From NCBI GenBank assembly GCA_017621475.1, contig JAGATA010000033.1:1-38272 (forward strand): 38,272 nucleotides of DNA, in the 5' to 3' direction. The notes under the pieces are model-generated. The model was not told where the DNA came from and made no database searches. It saw nothing but the letters and a program-made list of their open reading frames with translations. The first letter of the stretch is position 1. Every line of letters starts with the position of its first letter. This document shows positions 17,779-26,051 of this stretch, in pieces. Position numbers and translations under genes: made by a program. The stretch is from Clostridia bacterium (GTDB lineage Bacteria; Bacillota; Clostridia; Oscillospirales; CAG-272).

Positions 17779-20664
17779 ATGTCTATATCTTATGAAAAAA
17801 GCAGTGTGAACTTCGTTCCCGCAAAACCTCTTACAAGCCGTTTTGTTGCTCCTTGGGACACAAGCGGTTGGTATTACGTTTGCCCGAATTTCGCGCTTGG
17901 CTCAAAACTTTATTCCAACAGTGATGTAACAGTTGCCGCTATCGATGAAAAATACATCGGTGCCGATTACGTTGTAACATTTAACTCTGCTGCTGACGGC
18001 TTTGACGATAAGCAGGAGGTTGACTTCTTTGCAGAACGCGATATAACGGTTTTTGTTGCGTTCGATAAAAAGAATATTCCCGCGTATGCCGGCGAATGGG
18101 CCGCAACGGGCGACGTTATGACATCCTCCGACGGCACGGAATACGATATATATTCCAAGGACTTTGAAGACGGAGCCCACGTACACGTTCCCGGCTTTGA
18201 GGGCGAAAGCAATCATTTTTCCGTTTTCGTGCTCCCCAAGTCTTATGAAGTGAGCAAAGTTCCGGTTCCTGCTGCGGTAATTGCACCCAAGCTTCCCACT
18301 CCCTATATTAAGAGAACGTATAAAAACTACATAACAGACGTTTTTAATGCAGGTGCCATCGCTCCTGAATATCAGCTTTTCGGCGAGGTTGAATACTACA
18401 CTTGCAAAGAAGAAGCAAGGGACGGCTTTGTAAAGCTTTCGGGCGATGCTCACATTATGCACGATTTCGACGGCACGGACAGAGTTGTTGCGAGTGCGAA
18501 GATCCGCGTGGAGGCAGAATCAAAAGCAACATTCTCCCTTCGTGGAGCTGACGGTGTTCTTTGCAAATTCTCTTTTGAAAACGGCAGAATAGTTTCTCTC
18601 GGCGCGCAGGTCGGCGAATATGCAGACGGCGAGGATATTTCTTTCCGCATAGTTTACAACGGCGAAAAGGGCAGAACGAGCGTTTACGTTAACTGTAGAA
18701 AGACGATGACTGTCGGAAGCGGTACGGGCAAGGCTTTTACTGTAAGATTTACAACGAAGTACGGCAGCGCCTCCATCGATAACCTCGTTGTTTCCGATGA
18801 TACGGAGGTTTACGTTGTAAACGACGACTTCAAAAAATCTCCCGATCGCTTTATCGCGCAGAGCGGCAACGCAGAAGTTACGCGAGAAGCCTACCCCTAT
18901 AGAGATTCCAAAGCGTTCAAGCTTGCTTCAAAGGACGAAGAGCTTGCGGTTATGTCATACGGATTTGCTCCCGTTTCGGGCGTTTGCAGCGTAGAATCCC
19001 TCCTTATTGCAAATTCCGAGGAATTTTGCCTTGCACCCAGCCTTACAGCTAAGGACGGCACGCCCGCAATGCGTGTAGCTCTTTACGAAAATAACCTTTA
19101 TGCGTCCAACGGGGATGAGTTTGTTCGCATTTTCGGCGGACTTTGCGAATTCCACTATTTCCCCTGCCAAAACGCTATAAATATAAAAGTTACAGTTGAT
19201 ACGGAAAAGGGCACATACGATCTTATGGTTGACGGCGCATACCGCGCAAAGGGCTTTAAGCTTATGAACCCTGTTTCCGAGGTATGTAACGCTGTTTATT
19301 CTGCGGGCAAAGCAGGTCTTACGCTTATGCGTATCCGCGTTTACGATGACATTGACTTCGCAAGAGGTATGATTCCGAACGCCCCCGTATTTGACGTTAC
19401 AAAAGCGCCTTACAACGCTATCGGTGACGGCAAAACTCTTGAAACCGCAAAAATACAGAAAGCTATCGACGATGCGGAATTTACGGGCGGTACTGTTCTT
19501 TTGCCGCGCGGCACGTTCTTCACAGGCGAGCTCTTCCTTAAAAACGATATGACTCTCTGGGTAGACAGAGATGCAACGATACTCGGTACGCATGACCACG
19601 GAGAATATCCTCTTATGGAGCCCGGCACGAGCCTTTGCGCCGTTCGTCAGCTTGGCCGCGGCCTTGTTTACGGCGAAAATATTAAGAACGTTCGCGTAAC
19701 GGGCGGCGGTATGCTTGATGGCAACGGTACTTACCGCTTCAAGATGAACGACCCCATCTCCGAAAGAAGAAAAGAGGATTGCCGCCCTGACCTTTGCTAT
19801 ATCACATATTCCAAGGATATAGTTATCGAAAACCTCAACTTCAAGAGCCCCGGCTTCTGGACGGTGGTTCCGCTTTCCTCCCGCAACATCATTATGCACC
19901 ACCTCAATCTCGATTGCCTTAACACGCCCAACCGTGACGGTATCGACCCCGTTGACTGCCACGATATGACGATCTACTCCTGCAATATTATGGCGGGCGA
20001 CGACGGTCTTTGTTTCAAGAGCTCCGATCCCTACGGTTGTGAGAATATCGACGTTTACGATATGATGATACAGAGCCTTGCTTCCGGTATAAAATTCGGT
20101 ACTGATACGTATTACAGCCTTAAAAACACCCGCGTTCGCGATTGCTTTGTAAAGAACGTAAACAGATGCGGCGTTTCTCTTGAAACGGTTGATGGCGCGG
20201 ATATTGAAAACGTAGTTTTCGAGCGCATCAGCATGACGGATGTAGGCGCTCCCGTTTACATCACGGTAGGCGACAGAAAGAGATGCCCGAGAGGCGGTAT
20301 GGAATCCAGACTCGGTCACATAGACGGCGTTACATTCAGCGAGCTTCGCTTCGAGCATTACTATCCGTTCAGCCATACCAAGCACGTGCGTGAGGTTATG
20401 GCTATCGGTCAGTACGACCACGCGAGAATCGATAACGTAACGTTCAAGGATTGCTACTTTCTTCTTCCCGGCGGCGCCGAAACTATACCCGGCGAGCCCA
20501 AGACCATTGACAATCGCTATCCCGAATACGACAGACACGGCGCTTCCACAGGTCACGCATTCACGGTTAAATACGCAAAGAATTTCACGGTTGAAAATTG
20601 CGAGATCAAGCTTGAAAAGCCCGACGTAAGACCGCAGATCGCCCTCTACGAATACGGTAAATAA
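17779..20664 (+). CDS. GH28-like (polygalacturonase/rhamnogalacturonase type) cytosolic enzyme
   Basis: A 961-aa protein without signal peptide. Residues 1-170 form a beta-sandwich-like region; about 195-345 and 350-530 look like two LamG-like or carbohydrate-binding domains; about 540-961 is a right-handed beta-helix of GH28 type, opening with YNAIGDGKT...IQKAIDDA and GGTVLLPRGTFFTG. Catalytic-type acids are visible: D720 in NRDGID (for the NTDG motif) and D741-D742 in AGDDG. The next GH28 motif, GHG, is replaced by SGIKFGTDT, and the RIK motif by CGVSLETVDG, so specificity probably differs from classical polygalacturonase. GGAGA precedes the ATG; a weak TACAAT -10 lies at 17735. The rha operon in this window suggests rhamnose-containing pectin oligosaccharides as substrate; this is inference. 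Confidence 0.82.
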   Translation: MSISYEKSSVNFVPAKPLTSRFVAPWDTSGWYYVCPNFALGSKLYSNSDVTVAAIDEKYIGADYVVTFNSAADGFDDKQEVDFFAERDITVFVAFDKKNIPAYAGEWAATGDVMTSSDGTEYDIYSKDFEDGAHVHVPGFEGESNHFSVFVLPKSYEVSKVPVPAAVIAPKLPTPYIKRTYKNYITDVFNAGAIAPEYQLFGEVEYYTCKEEARDGFVKLSGDAHIMHDFDGTDRVVASAKIRVEAESKATFSLRGADGVLCKFSFENGRIVSLGAQVGEYADGEDISFRIVYNGEKGRTSVYVNCRKTMTVGSGTGKAFTVRFTTKYGSASIDNLVVSDDTEVYVVNDDFKKSPDRFIAQSGNAEVTREAYPYRDSKAFKLASKDEELAVMSYGFAPVSGVCSVESLLIANSEEFCLAPSLTAKDGTPAMRVALYENNLYASNGDEFVRIFGGLCEFHYFPCQNAINIKVTVDTEKGTYDLMVDGAYRAKGFKLMNPVSEVCNAVYSAGKAGLTLMRIRVYDDIDFARGMIPNAPVFDVTKAPYNAIGDGKTLETAKIQKAIDDAEFTGGTVLLPRGTFFTGELFLKNDMTLWVDRDATILGTHDHGEYPLMEPGTSLCAVRQLGRGLVYGENIKNVRVTGGGMLDGNGTYRFKMNDPISERRKEDCRPDLCYITYSKDIVIENLNFKSPGFWTVVPLSSRNIIMHHLNLDCLNTPNRDGIDPVDCHDMTIYSCNIMAGDDGLCFKSSDPYGCENIDVYDMMIQSLASGIKFGTDTYYSLKNTRVRDCFVKNVNRCGVSLETVDGADIENVVFERISMTDVGAPVYITVGDRKRCPRGGMESRLGHIDGVTFSELRFEHYYPFSHTKHVREVMAIGQYDHARIDNVTFKDCYFLLPGGAETIPGEPKTIDNRYPEYDRHGASTGHAFTVKYAKNFTVENCEIKLEKPDVRPQIALYEYGK

Positions 20665-20673
20665 GATATATAA

Positions 20674-20707
20674 GAAAAAAACATCTGCAAAATGCAGATG
20701 TTTTTTT
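20674..20707. terminator. bidirectional terminator between GH28 gene and lipoprotein genes
   Basis: Arms ACATCTGCA (20681-20689) and TGCAGATGT (20693-20701), with an A-run before and a T-run after, so it can end transcripts from both convergent sides. Confidence 0.9.
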
Positions 20708-20744
20708 GTGTATGAATTCAAAGCTTTTTATAAAGAATATATTT

Positions 20745-21251
20745 TTAAATCTTTATATAATTATCGCCGATGTCGATATATACGGAATAGCTTATATCTT
20801 CGGTAAATTCAAGTGTTATTGTCTGCTTTTCGCCTGCTTTAAGCTCTACGTCAAGTTCATTAGGCGTACATATTATGCATCCGCTGTTTATCCTACCGTA
20901 ATATACGGTTACGGAACGGTCTTCTTTTGACAAAAGCGAGATATCAAAATGAAAGCTTCTGCTTTTTATGATGTCGTCTGCCAAAGGGGCTTCGATATTT
21001 AAAATATCAACTTCTATATCGTTTTCTCTTTCACAGATAAAGTCAAGCGTGAGCTTGCTTCCGTCTATATCCCCAATGTAAGTGTTTTGCGGATAATAAT
21101 TGAGTGCGGTGTCCAATACTTTCAAAAAAGAAGCGTCGGAATTTAAGTATTTGCCTTGCCCGAGCGGCTCTTTGACACTGTCTTCTTCACCGCAAGCGCA
21201 GAGAAGCAAAACGGAAAGTGCCAATAATAAAGATAAAAATTTCTTTTTCAT
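20745..21251 (-). CDS. small lipoprotein, paralogue of the C-terminal part of its neighbour
   Basis: A 168-aa lipoprotein: MKKKFLSLLLALSVLLLCAC with lipobox L-C-A-C20. The mature part matches the C-terminal third of the 409-aa neighbour, including the shared NYYPQNTYIG and the following basic/LT-L-ICE pattern, and ends in a similar beta domain with an AGEKQTITLEF motif (AGVPQTVTIRY in the neighbour). It lacks the roughly 240-residue N-terminal region of that protein. It is the last gene of the minus-strand lipoprotein group, 25 nt after its neighbour, with GAGGAA before the ATG. Function unknown. Confidence 0.75.
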   Translation of the reverse strand: MKKKFLSLLLALSVLLLCACGEEDSVKEPLGQGKYLNSDASFLKVLDTALNYYPQNTYIGDIDGSKLTLDFICERENDIEVDILNIEAPLADDIIKSRSFHFDISLLSKEDRSVTVYYGRINSGCIICTPNELDVELKAGEKQTITLEFTEDISYSVYIDIGDNYIKI

Positions 21252-21276
21252 TTTATTATTCCTCGTTTGAGTTAAT

Positions 21277-22506
21277 TTACGATATTTCTATCAAAGTGTT
21301 GTCTATTTTAAAATAAACGCCGGATGATTCATATGCGGAATACCTTATTGTAACGGTTTGTGGAACTCCCGCCTCGAGCTGAACTGTTTTTTTCTCCACG
21401 GGCGGTATGGCATCGTCGCGGGGCTTCAAGCTATAGTTGATGACTGCGTTTGTGTTTCTTATGGCTGCAAGCTCCAGCGTTACTATAAAGGTTCTTTTGC
21501 CCGGCTCGCTTGATCCCGAGGGAACGCGTATGTCCTTTACGGTTACGCTTATATCGCTGTCTTTTTCATTTTCGCAAATGTGATTGAGAGTTATTTTTCT
21601 TGGCATGGCTTTGCCGATATATGTGTTTTGTGGGTAATAATTTACCAAAACATTGAAAACCTCAAAAAAATCGGCGGTGCGTTTCATATATTCACCCTCA
21701 CCGATCAAGCTTTCCACCTTGGCTATTTTGGTTCCCTCAATGCGGTACATAGCGTCCTCTGTTTCTATCCAGCTTGTACCTATTGTTAAAAGAAACTCTG
21801 CTTTTGCGTTTTCGAGCACCTGCTTTGATGATTCGCCCGAAATGTTTTCGGCGATAGCCTGCGCTTTTTCGCCCGATGGTATCATACTGTCGAGAGCCTT
21901 ATAAAGATATTCTGCTCCGATGCCCGAGAACGTTTGCGTTTTTATATATGGATAAGGGGAGATGTAATGCGTATATTGATATACCGCCGCGCTTTTGTTA
22001 AAATCTGTTGAAGAAACTGTAATAACAGGTTCGTCCGTCAATATAAATTCAGTGTAGAAGGTTTCTGTGTTTATTGCGATAATCGGCGTGCAGGTACCTT
22101 CATCGGTAGTAATATGGGTATAAGCGAAAAACAGCCCCGACCCTATCACAGAAGCAGGGTAGCCCCCTTCGTTTACAAGCTTTATTTCCAAATCAGTTTG
22201 TTCAACGTCTTTTATATAAAATTTTATATCGTCAAGATCTTTACAATATACGACGGGGAATTTTTCTTTGTCTTTGTAAAATTGTTCGCTTCTGATATAG
22301 TTTGAGTAGAAGAGGGTTCCGTTATCTTTACGTTCGGCGAGAAACGGAATCACGATTTTTTCTTCTATACGCACGTTAATATCCGAAAAAAGCGTCTTTT
22401 CCGCATCTGTTGTTTGTGAACTCGTTTCTGTGTTTTGCGAACTGCCGCAAGATGTGATGAATAAAACGGAAAGTGCAAATAATAAAGCCAAAAATTTCTT
22501 TTTCAT
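21277..22506 (-). CDS. lipoprotein of unknown function, two-part
   Basis: A 409-aa protein with signal peptide and lipobox I-T-S-C20 (MKKKFLALLFALSVLFITSC), nearly the same signal as its 168-aa neighbour. Residues about 60-130 (SEQFYKDKEKFPVVYCKDLDDI..., GSGLFFAYTHITTDEG) resemble the middle of the 212-aa lipoprotein upstream. Residues about 275-409, with NYYPQNTYIG, resemble the 168-aa lipoprotein. It therefore looks like a fusion of the two modules seen singly in its neighbours. CCAAGGAGGC precedes the ATG, and a hairpin lies just upstream. No catalytic motif seen; extracytoplasmic binding or envelope role possible. Confidence 0.75.
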   Translation of the reverse strand: MKKKFLALLFALSVLFITSCGSSQNTETSSQTTDAEKTLFSDINVRIEEKIVIPFLAERKDNGTLFYSNYIRSEQFYKDKEKFPVVYCKDLDDIKFYIKDVEQTDLEIKLVNEGGYPASVIGSGLFFAYTHITTDEGTCTPIIAINTETFYTEFILTDEPVITVSSTDFNKSAAVYQYTHYISPYPYIKTQTFSGIGAEYLYKALDSMIPSGEKAQAIAENISGESSKQVLENAKAEFLLTIGTSWIETEDAMYRIEGTKIAKVESLIGEGEYMKRTADFFEVFNVLVNYYPQNTYIGKAMPRKITLNHICENEKDSDISVTVKDIRVPSGSSEPGKRTFIVTLELAAIRNTNAVINYSLKPRDDAIPPVEKKTVQLEAGVPQTVTIRYSAYESSGVYFKIDNTLIEIS

Positions 22507-22532
22507 AACAGCCTCCTTGGGGAAAAATACGC

Positions 22533-22558
22533 AAAAGACGGGCGTGCGCCCGTCTTTT
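22533..22558 (-). terminator. strong hairpin between two lipoprotein genes
   Basis: Eleven-base arms AAAAGACGGGC and GCCCGTCTTTT with a 4-nt loop (22544-22547). It follows the 212-aa gene on the minus strand, only 27 nt before the next start, with no room for a promoter, so it may tune rather than stop expression of the downstream pair. Confidence 0.85.
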
Positions 22559-22567
22559 ACAACTCTT

Positions 22568-23206
22568 TTATTGTATTACAAGTGTGAAAAACGCGCCGTA
22601 ATAAGCGTATTCGTGGAAAAGCTCCTGCCCGTTTTGCACAATGGAATCTCCCGTGAATTTGATCATAGCGCGGGCATAATATGTGCCGCTGCCATTTATC
22701 TTGATGGAATTTCCGTCCGCGTCGTAGAACGCGAAGTTTTCTTCGCGAACCTCTTGACCATTCACCGTGACTTTTATTTCATCAACGGAGGAGCAGGTGA
22801 GAGTTGGAAATTCCTTTTGGTCTTGTTTAAATGCGTTATAGCCGAAATAGCCGCCTAGCATAAGAGGACCGTCGCCAAGGGCTGTCGTGCCGTTGCCGTA
22901 TTCAAGGCTGTGGCTGAAAACGAGCTTGGGTGTCACGGTCTTGCCGCCTGCGGAGATAGTTACGTTTTTCTCCATAGGACGTTCAATGACCTCTGTTGCA
23001 CTTAGCGTCGTGACAAATGTGGTTTGAGTCGTGCCGACGCTGTCTTTTGTCGTTTCGCCGGTGACGCAATTGGTCGTGGTCTGCGTTGTGACGGTCGACG
23101 GAGTCGTCAAAGGGTTTGCGCTCGTTTCGCATTCGTCGCCGCAGGAAATAAGAAGCGCAGAGATAAGCGCGGTAATAATAAAAAGAGAAATAATTTTTTT
23201 AAACAT
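22568..23206 (-). CDS. lipoprotein with Thr-rich linker
   Basis: A 212-aa protein with lipobox L-I-S-C22, then a Thr/Ser-rich low-complexity linker (about 30-72, with TTPSTVTTQTTT) and a compact beta domain. The region FGYNAFKQDQKEFPTLTC..DEIKVTVNG and INGSGTYYARAMIKFTGD aligns with the N-terminal module of the 409-aa lipoprotein. GGAGG precedes the ATG at 23206. First gene of the lipoprotein group. Function unknown. Confidence 0.75.
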   Translation of the reverse strand: MFKKIISLFIITALISALLISCGDECETSANPLTTPSTVTTQTTTNCVTGETTKDSVGTTQTTFVTTLSATEVIERPMEKNVTISAGGKTVTPKLVFSHSLEYGNGTTALGDGPLMLGGYFGYNAFKQDQKEFPTLTCSSVDEIKVTVNGQEVREENFAFYDADGNSIKINGSGTYYARAMIKFTGDSIVQNGQELFHEYAYYGAFFTLVIQ

Positions 23207-23322
23207 AGTGTGCCTCCTGTAAGAGTATTTTTAGAAAGCGCGTGATATGATAAGGATGAGGCTTGAGGATGAATTTTTTTGCAAAAATCAAAAAAATCGG
23301 GAGAAAATTACTTTTTGGACAA

Positions 23323-23575
23323 GCTAACTTTTTCCTTTTTGAAAGAAAAAAAGTTTCAAAAAAGAAGCAAAAATCCTGCGGGTTTATCGTCTATCGAAAG
23401 GTTTAGCGGTTCGTTGTCGCCTTCCCGAACGATTTTCACTTAACGCAAAAATCGCTCGGAACCCCGTCGAGTTCACTTGCTCTGCGGCTTTTACCCAAAG
23501 CGCGCACGAATAAAACAAAATTTTGCAGTAAGCTTCACTCGGAGAAATTGTTTTTTGCAAAAACTTCAGATTTTG
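23323..23575. repeat. dispersed repeat, copy C (reverse of 6189-6436)
   Basis: The gene-free gap 23207-23677 between recO and the lipoprotein gene is mostly this repeat. Its core 23421-23474 is identical over 54 nt to the reverse complement of 6290-6343, including the AAAATCG/CGATTTT hairpin. It begins with an AACTTTTTCC...AAAAAAGTT hairpin. A further small hairpin (ACTTTTC/GAAAAGT) is at 23584-23600. No gene seen in the gap. Confidence 0.85.
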
Positions 23576-23651
23576 GCGTAGATACTTTTCCGAGAAAAGT
23601 TTTTGTGTTCGGCTTTTCTCAAAATCTGTACAAAACAAATACCAATTTCCG

Positions 23652-23695
23652 AGGAAAGTTCTTTGCCCGGCTTTCTTTTAAGAAAGCTGGTGGTA
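23652..23695. repeat. GTTCTTTG-hairpin module overlapping the recO stop
   Basis: AAAGTTCTTTGCCCGG followed by GCTTTCTT/AAGAAAGC. The hairpin arms contain the recO stop and its last codons (QLS). The same arrangement, GTTCTTTGG plus a palindrome, is at 32655-32690. Confidence 0.55.
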
Positions 23696-24481
23696 GAAGT
23701 CAAGAGTAGCGAAATCTTTTTCGAGGTGGCAGAGAAGGTATTTTTCGCAGAGAACGGAAAAATCGTGCAGAGCATCGTCCTCCAGCGTAAAGGAAAATAT
23801 CCTTTCCTGGGGAGCTGAGAGCGCGTATATCACCGCGGCAAAAACACTTGGCGTTATCTGAATCATCAGGTGCGCACCCGCATAAATGCCCTCTGCCTCG
23901 TTTATGTGCCGTGCCTCATCCTCGAAAAGCTTTTCGCGTGCGTGGTAGCAATCCTCGCAGAAGAAAACGCCGCTTGCAATATCGAAAAAATACGTTGGCA
24001 GAGGCGCTTTTCCGCATACATCGCAACCCGAAAGCCGCGGCAAAAAGCCCGCGTAGCAAACGGCGCGAAGCTCGAACACCGCTTTTATAAGCGGAAGCGG
24101 CTTTTTGCCCTTTGCTATTGCGAAAAGGGAGTTGAGCGTAAGGCGCAGAAGCTTGGATTCATCCGTGTTTTCCGTGGAAATATCTCTTGCCACGTCTGCA
24201 ATATAGCTTGCAAGGGCAGAGCCCTCCAACGTGTTGCGTAGATCGAAAAAGCCTTCGATAAGAGTACCTTCACTTATATAGAAAATGTCCGTCGTTTTGC
24301 GCAGGACAAATTCAGAATAGCAGAACATTTGCGTGGAAACGAAGAAAGGGCTTTTCATTTTCTTCGCTCCGCGCGCGAAAACGGAAATTTTTCCGTATTC
24401 CGCGGTCAGAACAGAGAGCATTTTGTCGAAATCGCCCACAGGCGTTTCGCGTATTACAAGCCCTTTGACCGTTATCAGCAT
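23678..24481 (-). CDS. recO: RecO, recombination mediator
   Basis: RecO loads RecA onto SSB-coated gaps together with RecR and anneals DNA. The 267-aa protein has an N-terminal OB fold (ITVKGLVIRETPVGDFDKMLSVLTAEYGKISVFARGAKK, the usual start of RecO), a helical part, and a Cys4 zinc site CDVC...CEDC at about residues 150-176. GGAG precedes the ATG at 24481, 18 nt after the era stop. The C-terminal codons lie in a dispersed hairpin repeat, so the natural C terminus may have been altered. Confidence 0.92.
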   Translation of the reverse strand: MLITVKGLVIRETPVGDFDKMLSVLTAEYGKISVFARGAKKMKSPFFVSTQMFCYSEFVLRKTTDIFYISEGTLIEGFFDLRNTLEGSALASYIADVARDISTENTDESKLLRLTLNSLFAIAKGKKPLPLIKAVFELRAVCYAGFLPRLSGCDVCGKAPLPTYFFDIASGVFFCEDCYHAREKLFEDEARHINEAEGIYAGAHLMIQITPSVFAAVIYALSAPQERIFSFTLEDDALHDFSVLCEKYLLCHLEKDFATLDFYHQLS

Positions 24482-24499
24482 AGTTTTTGCTCCTTATTG

Positions 24500-25384
24500 T
24501 CAGTTTTCGTCCTTGAAGCCGAAGTTTGCAATAGCGGCGTTCTGCTCTCTCCAGTTTTCCTTAACCTTTACCCAAAGGTCGAGGAAGACTTTTATGCCGA
24601 GGATCTTTTCAAGGTCCTCGCGAGCCATTGTGCCTATTTTTTTGAGCATATCACCGTGTTTACCGATGATGATGGGCTTGTGGGAATCGCGCTCGCAGAA
24701 GATCTCCGCGCGGATCTTGATGATTTTGGAGGTTTCTTCAAATGCTTCGATAACTACTGCAACGCCGTGAGGTATCTCCTCTGCGAGCAGGCGAAGCATC
24801 TTTTCGCGAATTATTTCCGCGGCGATGGCGCGCTCGGGCTGGTCTGTTACAATATCGTCGGGGAAGAACCAGGGGCTTTCGCAAGCATATTTGTCAAGCT
24901 CTTCGATAATAAACTCAACGCCTTCATTATTTTTTGCGGAGATCGGAACAACGGCGGAAAATTCGCGCTCTGCGGAGAAACGAACGATCGTTTCTGCAAT
25001 CTGCGCTGCGTTGCTTATATCCGTTTTGTTTATAACCAGGATAAGAGGGGTATCTTCGTCCACTTTTTTCATAATGCTTTTTTCAACTTCGCCAACGCGG
25101 TCGCCGCTTTGCACGACGAGAAGCACCGCATCCACGTCGCCTATAGCACCGTTTGCCTCCTTTACCATATAGGAGCCGAGCTTATCTTGGGGGCGGTGGA
25201 TGCCGGGGGTATCGAGAAATACGAACTGAGTTTCTTCCTTGGTAAGAATACCCGTAATTCTTGTGCGCGTTGTCTGAGGTTTAGAGGAAACTATTGCAAC
25301 TTTCTGACCGAGAATTGCGTTGAGAAGTGTGGATTTACCTGTGTTGGGTCTGCCGACGATAGCGGCAAATAATGTTTTCTGCAT
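24500..25384 (-). CDS. era: Era, ribosome-assembly GTPase
   Basis: Essential GTPase that binds the 3' end of 16S rRNA during 30S maturation. The 294-aa protein has G1 GRPNTGKST (residues 11-19), G3 DTPG, G4 NKTD and a C-terminal KH domain (AAEIIREKMLRLLAEEIPHG... and IGKHGDMLKKIG, ending in VFLDLWVKVKENWR). All are intact. It is part of the yqfC-to-recO cluster, but two hairpin elements separate it from ybeY. AAGGAT is the only, weak, ribosome site before the ATG. Confidence 0.96.
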   Translation of the reverse strand: MQKTLFAAIVGRPNTGKSTLLNAILGQKVAIVSSKPQTTRTRITGILTKEETQFVFLDTPGIHRPQDKLGSYMVKEANGAIGDVDAVLLVVQSGDRVGEVEKSIMKKVDEDTPLILVINKTDISNAAQIAETIVRFSAEREFSAVVPISAKNNEGVEFIIEELDKYACESPWFFPDDIVTDQPERAIAAEIIREKMLRLLAEEIPHGVAVVIEAFEETSKIIKIRAEIFCERDSHKPIIIGKHGDMLKKIGTMAREDLEKILGIKVFLDLWVKVKENWREQNAAIANFGFKDEN

Positions 25385-25418
25385 AATTTTTTATCCTTAT
25401 CTTTAAAATGTATTATCA

Positions 25419-25452
25419 CGCTCCTTTGCTTATTAGTCGAAGCAGGGGAGCG
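25419..25452. repeat. long hairpin between ybeY and era
   Basis: Thirteen-pair stem (two G.T pairs) with arms CGCTCCTTTGCTT (25419-25431) and AAGCAGGGGAGCG (25440-25452), 8-nt loop. No T-run on either side, so an RNA-stabilising or processing hairpin rather than a standard terminator. Confidence 0.6.
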
Positions 25453-25511
25453 ATTTTCTCATAGTTTATGTGAATATTTCTGTTGCGTGGGGAATTTGTG
25501 CCTGAATTATC

Positions 25512-25571
25512 GGGCGACTAATGATCGCCCCTACAAAAAATATTTTTCAGGTAGGGGCAGGCATTGCTCGC
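25512..25571. repeat. REP/MITE-like palindromic element after ybeY
   Basis: Inverted repeat built on GCCCCTAC (25527-25534) and GTAGGGGC (25551-25558), extending imperfectly to about 22 pairs through GGGCGACTAATGATC and GGCATTGCTCGC. It abuts the ybeY stop codon exactly. A related half (GGCGAGCATTGCTTGC) occurs at 32584-32609. Confidence 0.65.
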
Positions 25572-26051
25572 TTACTCTCTTTTAAGGCCCATGGCGGAAA
25601 GCACAGCTTCCTGCGTGAGATTCATGTAAAGCTCGTCCTCTTCGCTCGTTTCGTGATCGTAGCCGAGAAGGTGGAGCGTGGAGTGAACGGCGAGGAAACA
25701 TACCTCGCGGAAGATGCTGTGTCCGTATTCGTTTGCCTGCTCCATCGCTCTTTCTGCGGAAATAACTATGTCTCCGAGGGTTACGGATTTTGTGGCGAGA
25801 TCAACTTCGCCGTAAAAGCCGTCCTCCCACATAGGGAAGGAGAGCACGTCCGTGGCTCTGTCCTTGCCGCGGTATTCGCGGTTGAGCTTATGGATATGCT
25901 TGTTGTTCACAAAGGTTACGGAAAGCTCCGCATTGTGCGGAAAGTTTTCGTGCAGGAGCGTGAGCTTTATCGCTTTTTTGATGAGGTGCTTCGTTTTAAA
26001 GCCTATTTTGTATCTTTTTTGCTTGTCTGTGAAATAAACTGTCGTTTTCAT
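25572..26051 (-). CDS. ybeY: YbeY, endoribonuclease for rRNA maturation and decay
   Basis: Single-strand-specific, zinc-dependent RNase involved in 16S rRNA 3' maturation and ribosome quality control. The 159-aa length is normal. The metal motif H123-x3-H127-x5-H133 (HSTLHLLGYDH) is complete, and R..ATDVLSFP is the usual preceding motif. Its ATG overlaps the phoH stop as ATGA, so the two are translationally coupled. Confidence 0.96.
   Translation of the reverse strand: MKTTVYFTDKQKRYKIGFKTKHLIKKAIKLTLLHENFPHNAELSVTFVNNKHIHKLNREYRGKDRATDVLSFPMWEDGFYGEVDLATKSVTLGDIVISAERAMEQANEYGHSIFREVCFLAVHSTLHLLGYDHETSEEDELYMNLTQEAVLSAMGLKRE

Noticed and set aside
18955..20721. 588-codon open frame on the minus strand
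   Set aside because: Antisense to the GH28 domain; no ribosome site and no recognisable motif.
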